64,000 nt of DNA from assembly GCA_964596125.1 (NCBI GenBank), contig CAZQRP010000013.1, positions 1 to 64,000 on the forward strand. The letters are read 5' to 3'. The first letter of the stretch is position 1; the number at the start of each line of letters is the position of its first letter. Of the stretch, positions 60,924-64,000 are shown one piece after another. Both the position numbers and the translations under genes were made by a program. The DNA comes from CAZQRP01 sp964596125 (lineage in GTDB: Bacteria > Chloroflexota > Dehalococcoidia > GIF9 > UBA5629). The notes beneath the pieces were generated by a model. That model was not told the DNA's origin. It did not search any database and saw only the letters and a program-made list of their open reading frames with translations.

Positions 60924-61118
60924 TCATGATCCAGAATACGCCGGGCTGGGTATTGTACCAACATCTCCGCCAGGAACAGGCACACCTGTTGTGGTTTTGC
61001 CACCTTGAGTCCCGCTTAAGGCTGGTATAGCAAAACTTGCAGCTATTAGTACAGCAAGTACAAAAAATGCGGCCCCAAATATCTTTAACGTCTTTTTGTT
61101 AATGGTTGGTCTCTTCAT
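60924..61118 (-). CDS. Small exported/membrane-anchored protein, 64 aa
   Basis: GGAGAAGAGGAG precedes the ATG. 64 residues: basic start MKRPTINKKTLKIF, one hydrophobic helix (about 15-34, AAFFVLAVLIAASFAIPAL) that could be a signal peptide or anchor, then a Gly/Thr/Pro-rich tail (GVPVPGGDVGTIPSPAYSGS). Unknown family. It has its own promoter. It could be secreted or form part of the cell surface. Confidence 0.65.
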   Translation of the reverse strand: MKRPTINKKTLKIFGAAFFVLAVLIAASFAIPALSGTQGGKTTTGVPVPGGDVGTIPSPAYSGS

Positions 61119-61465
61119 CTTCGTATCTCCTCTTCTCCTTTTGCCTGAATGCCCCTAATCATCCCTCAAAATGTTTGTACATAGTTTCATCAATATTAAT
61201 TTACATTCTACTCTAGCACTGGATTAAATAAATGTCAAGCCCGCCCATGGAAGCACTTTAATTTCATATTACTCCATGGAAAAGACTATGAACGTTACTT
61301 ATATGTAGAAAATGAGTAAGAACGTTCTTTTCAAACGTTAGCTTAAAATAGCGAAAAGCTTTCCTAATGTGGGTAGGATAGTTTACAATAGCAGCGATAT
61401 AGATTGAGATGAAATATTACATAACCACGGTCTGGTATTATTTAAATAGCAGGATGACCTAGATC
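61119..61465. promoter_or_regulatory. Intergenic region with divergent promoter and AACGTT sites
   Basis: A minus-strand promoter for the small gene, TTGACA (61238-61233), 17-bp spacer, TAGAGT (61215-61210), is visible. Toward the rightward gene there are three AACGTT motifs within about 55 bp (near 61289, 61321 and 61335), the middle one in the perfect palindrome AGAACGTTCT (61319-61328), a possible operator cluster. CCATGGAA repeats near 61247 and 61275. No gene is supported. Confidence 0.45.
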
Positions 61466-63445
61466 ATGGCTTTCAATAACCGGCTGAAATTAACAAGGTT
61501 AGACTTATTAAAGCTTCTGCCTGTGCTTGTACTGGCATTCTACATTGCTTTCGTTCCCCATCAAAATTATCCTTATCCGGTCCATATCGATGAATGGATA
61601 CATATCACGCATGCCAAGGCAATACTCCAGGCAGGCAGTACGACTTATATCGCCCCTTTTTTAGGGCAAGAGACTGTAGATACCAGCCTTAACCTCGAAG
61701 CCGGTTATCACCTTTTCCTGGGTATATTAAGGCAGGTTACCGGTATCCAGTGGTTCAATATTGTCAGATATTTCCCGGGTATAATCTTCGTAATAACAGT
61801 ATTGTCAGTATATGCCCTGACCCGGAGAGATGGATTTGGCCTGGAAGCAGCCTTTTTTACCTGTTTGATTCCGACCTCTGTGGGAATACTCGGCCCAGCC
61901 TTTTTGGTGCCCATGGCAACAGGCTTATTGTTTATCCCGCTATCTCTATTTCTGGCTTTCCACATTAAGACCTGGCCTGCTTACCTGCTGCTGTTTGTAT
62001 ATACCTGCTTTCTGCTTTCAATGCATGCACCCACGGCTATAGGACTGTGTGTAATCCTGATGCCATATATCCTGTTCAATGTAAAAGGTAACTTCAGGCA
62101 TAGTCTGGGGATTACGCTTGCCTTAGCGATCCCCTTCTTGGCTCCCTTTCCCTGGATATTCCAGAATTTATTATCCACAGCAAAACTATTAGTGTCACCC
62201 CAGCTCCCTTCGTCTTATGTGGTAATCCCGCCAATTATCCAGGACTTTGGTTATTTCCCCATCATATTAGGTTTTCTGGGTATTATATTCCTGGTGATGA
62301 GGGGTGGGAAGAAGCATTTTGGTATAATATCTGGTTTTTTTGCTTTACTTTTAATGCTGGCTGTCTTTTATACACTGCATTATGGACTGCCGGTCTTGTA
62401 CGAGCGTGGACTAACATACATGATATTGATGCTGAGCATTATTACCGGTGCCGGATTGTTCTGGGTGAGGACAATCGGATTGCCTCGTAAGCATACAGGC
62501 AACCATGGCCCCTTTCTATCCAGGAATCTGGGTAATATCCTCTGTCTGATTCTTATCGTGATAATTCTGGCCATTTCAATCCCAAACCGCCTGAACGCTT
62601 CTTATTATCATATGATTGATAAGGAAGACTATCGGGCCTTTACCTGGATTGGAGAACATCTCAATGAGGATTACCAATTAGCAATACTTGATCCATGGAA
62701 GGCTACTGCCTTCACCGCCATAACGCAAAAGTATGTTTACCGCCGTATATTCATATATATAGAGCCAATCGACAGGATGGTATACCTTTTCCTGAATGAG
62801 GGATGCCGTGACACATCCTTCCTGAAGTACAGTGGGATATCAGTACTGTATAATCAGGGGCATTGTAATAATACTTCCCTTATTGAAGTGAGAAAGCATG
62901 TATATCTGACAGCTCCAAACTTCTCAAATGGTATTTCAGAACCAGCAGGCTTGAAGAATCCAGGCTTCTGGGATATTTGGAATGGACGTCCATTACGATG
63001 GGGAAAATGGGCGAAAAACTGCACACCAAAGTTCTTATACCCTGAACCAGGCAGGAATGGAGATTATTGTGCAGGCATTGAGATGTCTGAAACTGAGCCG
63101 TTTGATCCGTGGCCATCTTCTTTGTGGGCTCAAAGTATATCTGTTGAAGCAGGAAAGTCGTACAGGGTGGGAGGATGGATCAGAACAGAGGATGTAGCTG
63201 GTCGAGGAGGTGCTATGATCATTCCTCACTGGAAGGGACCAGAAGATGAATGGATCAGTCAAACAAAATTTATGCGTTACGTGCAGGGCACTAGTGGCTG
63301 GACATATTATGAAGGAGTGGTTACTGCTCCACAGGGAGCCACAACCTGCACTGTTTGCTGCCTTTTAGCCGGCAGTTCCGGGAAGGCATGGTTTGACGAT
63401 ATATTTTTTGGCGAACAATGGATGTTGAACCATGATGTTACGTGA
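61466..63445 (+). CDS. GT-C-like membrane glycosyltransferase with carbohydrate-binding-like tail
   Basis: 659 residues. About 11 membrane helices (residues 17-385) with PVHIDEWIHITHAKAI between the first two (an acidic D-E motif as in GT-C enzymes and oligosaccharyltransferases). A soluble domain of ~270 residues follows, with YRAFTWIGEHLNEDYQLAIL and, at the end, a jelly-roll-like segment (SISVEAGKSYRVGGWIRTED ... KAWFDDIFFGEQW) typical of CBM4_9 modules. Probably transfers sugars from a lipid donor outside the membrane. AGGA lies 11 bases before the ATG. Confidence 0.8.
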   Translation: MAFNNRLKLTRLDLLKLLPVLVLAFYIAFVPHQNYPYPVHIDEWIHITHAKAILQAGSTTYIAPFLGQETVDTSLNLEAGYHLFLGILRQVTGIQWFNIVRYFPGIIFVITVLSVYALTRRDGFGLEAAFFTCLIPTSVGILGPAFLVPMATGLLFIPLSLFLAFHIKTWPAYLLLFVYTCFLLSMHAPTAIGLCVILMPYILFNVKGNFRHSLGITLALAIPFLAPFPWIFQNLLSTAKLLVSPQLPSSYVVIPPIIQDFGYFPIILGFLGIIFLVMRGGKKHFGIISGFFALLLMLAVFYTLHYGLPVLYERGLTYMILMLSIITGAGLFWVRTIGLPRKHTGNHGPFLSRNLGNILCLILIVIILAISIPNRLNASYYHMIDKEDYRAFTWIGEHLNEDYQLAILDPWKATAFTAITQKYVYRRIFIYIEPIDRMVYLFLNEGCRDTSFLKYSGISVLYNQGHCNNTSLIEVRKHVYLTAPNFSNGISEPAGLKNPGFWDIWNGRPLRWGKWAKNCTPKFLYPEPGRNGDYCAGIEMSETEPFDPWPSSLWAQSISVEAGKSYRVGGWIRTEDVAGRGGAMIIPHWKGPEDEWISQTKFMRYVQGTSGWTYYEGVVTAPQGATTCTVCCLLAGSSGKAWFDDIFFGEQWMLNHDVT

Positions 63446-63583
63446 ACATGTGCTTGATCGATAGTCAGGTTCATATAGGTAGCATAATTCGTGATAGCTC
63501 GTCGGGATATTCAATCATCTACTATTGATTGTTATGGACATGGTGTAACTTTACACAATCTTTTTGATGTAGCCCTAGACACT

Positions 63584-64000
63584 CTATGTAGTATTCATTA
63601 ATTTTACATACATTTCTTCAAGAGCCGATTGCCGTATGGAAAGGTCTACAAGTGCCCAGTTATTGTGAGATATTTTGTTCAGCATTCCTGCTATTTGATT
63701 AACATCAGATGCCCTGAATACATAATTATCTTCATTTCTTTCATAATCCAGGTCTTTATCAGACTTAAAAACGATCTCGTATTGTGTCTCACTAAGGCTT
63801 TTTCTTATCGAATCCATAGTATCACATATGAGCAATTCACCGTTCTTCATGATAGCAACACGGTGGCATATATGTTCGACATGGAACAGATTGTGAGCGC
63901 TGAGCACGATAGTCGTACCACGGATGTTCAGCGCTTTCAAATAATCGATAATGAAAAAAGACGTGAGAGGATCAAGCCCGGAATTTGGCTCATCAAATAT
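63584..64000 (-). CDS. ABC transporter ATP-binding protein, C-terminal part
   Basis: The frame runs off the right edge, leaving 138 residues. It begins within Walker B/D-loop IFDEPNSGLDPL, followed by the switch His in TTIVLSAHNLFHVEHI, and a C-terminal regulatory extension (about 60 residues: YEIVFKSDKDLDYERNEDNY). Signature and Walker A lie outside. The exporter-like ATPase type with a C-terminal extension resembles those of drug/natriuretic (NatA-like) exporters. Partner permease outside the window. Confidence 0.88.
   Translation of the reverse strand: MFDEPNSGLDPLTSFFIIDYLKALNIRGTTIVLSAHNLFHVEHICHRVAIMKNGELLICDTMDSIRKSLSETQYEIVFKSDKDLDYERNEDNYVFRASDVNQIAGMLNKISHNNWALVDLSIRQSALEEMYVKLMNTT

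Noticed and set aside
61319..61328. LexA (SOS) box suggested by AGAACGTTCT
   Set aside because: A Gram-positive-type box needs GAAC-N4-GTTC; here the half-sites abut, and no DNA-repair gene is near.

Overview
The window looks like part of a chromosome of an uncultured Chloroflexota bacterium, probably Dehalococcoidia. This is an inference from gene style, not a database match. Supporting signs are the tRNA-Thr / tuf / rpmG / secE / nusG / rplK / rplA / L10 leader / rplJ / rplL block, an archaeal-type CTP-dependent riboflavin kinase, long archaeal-type RmlA, DUF2206 and DUF1616 membrane proteins, and many small anaerobe-type proteins. No plasmid or phage module is visible. One IS3-family insertion sequence is present. 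A 100-N assembly gap lies inside a repetitive surface protein.

Region 1 (1-4.7 kb) is the translation/transcription operon. It carries an L10 autoregulatory leader with an attenuator hairpin and ends at a strong terminator after rplL. Region 2 (4.8-28.2 kb) is housekeeping and metabolism: a LUD-domain protein; a HAD phosphatase / small protein / CTP-dependent riboflavin kinase operon; an MFS exporter; a TPR lipoprotein; a radical SAM enzyme divergent from a double universal stress protein; ComM/YifB; a CinA-C/NUDIX fusion; a metallo-beta-lactamase protein; DUF72; UvrC; a Xer recombinase; Pcm; an Fe-S / MobB / methyltransferase / NifU-like operon; DUF134; DAHP synthase; a PPC-domain protein; and a decayed acyl-CoA synthetase.

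Region 3 (28.2-64 kb) is dominated by cell-surface glycan genes. It holds nucleotide-sugar enzymes (RmlA-, RmlC- and RmlD-like, SDR epimerases, GalE, UDP-sugar dehydrogenase, UXS-like), six glycosyltransferases plus a GT-C-like membrane protein, a Wzx-type flippase, two alkaline-phosphatase-superfamily ('sulfatase') proteins that lack the formylglycine cysteine, a DUF2206 membrane protein, a CPBP protease and small membrane proteins. The five tightly packed genes from 55.3 to 50.3 kb (galE, dehydrogenase, UXS-like, two GT2) form a clear operon with its own promoter and an excisionase-like HTH gene upstream. The region ends with a large exported glycosidase-like protein with near-identical 105-residue repeats, a TPR lipoprotein, a small exported protein, a GT-C-like protein with a carbohydrate-binding-like tail, and the edge of an ABC ATPase gene.

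The most unusual points are: the GT2 gene at 51.2-52.0 kb, whose only well-placed start is AUA behind a perfect Shine-Dalgarno; the CinA-C/NUDIX fusion; two SD-equipped starts in rplL; a candidate structured 5' leader upstream of the surface protein at 55.8-56.0 kb; inverted 13-nt sites flanking the HTH gene; a 12-codon leader ORF before the radical SAM gene; and the acyl-CoA synthetase relic. I did not find a clear, complete novel defence or biosynthetic system; the surface-glycan locus is the best candidate for new biology.
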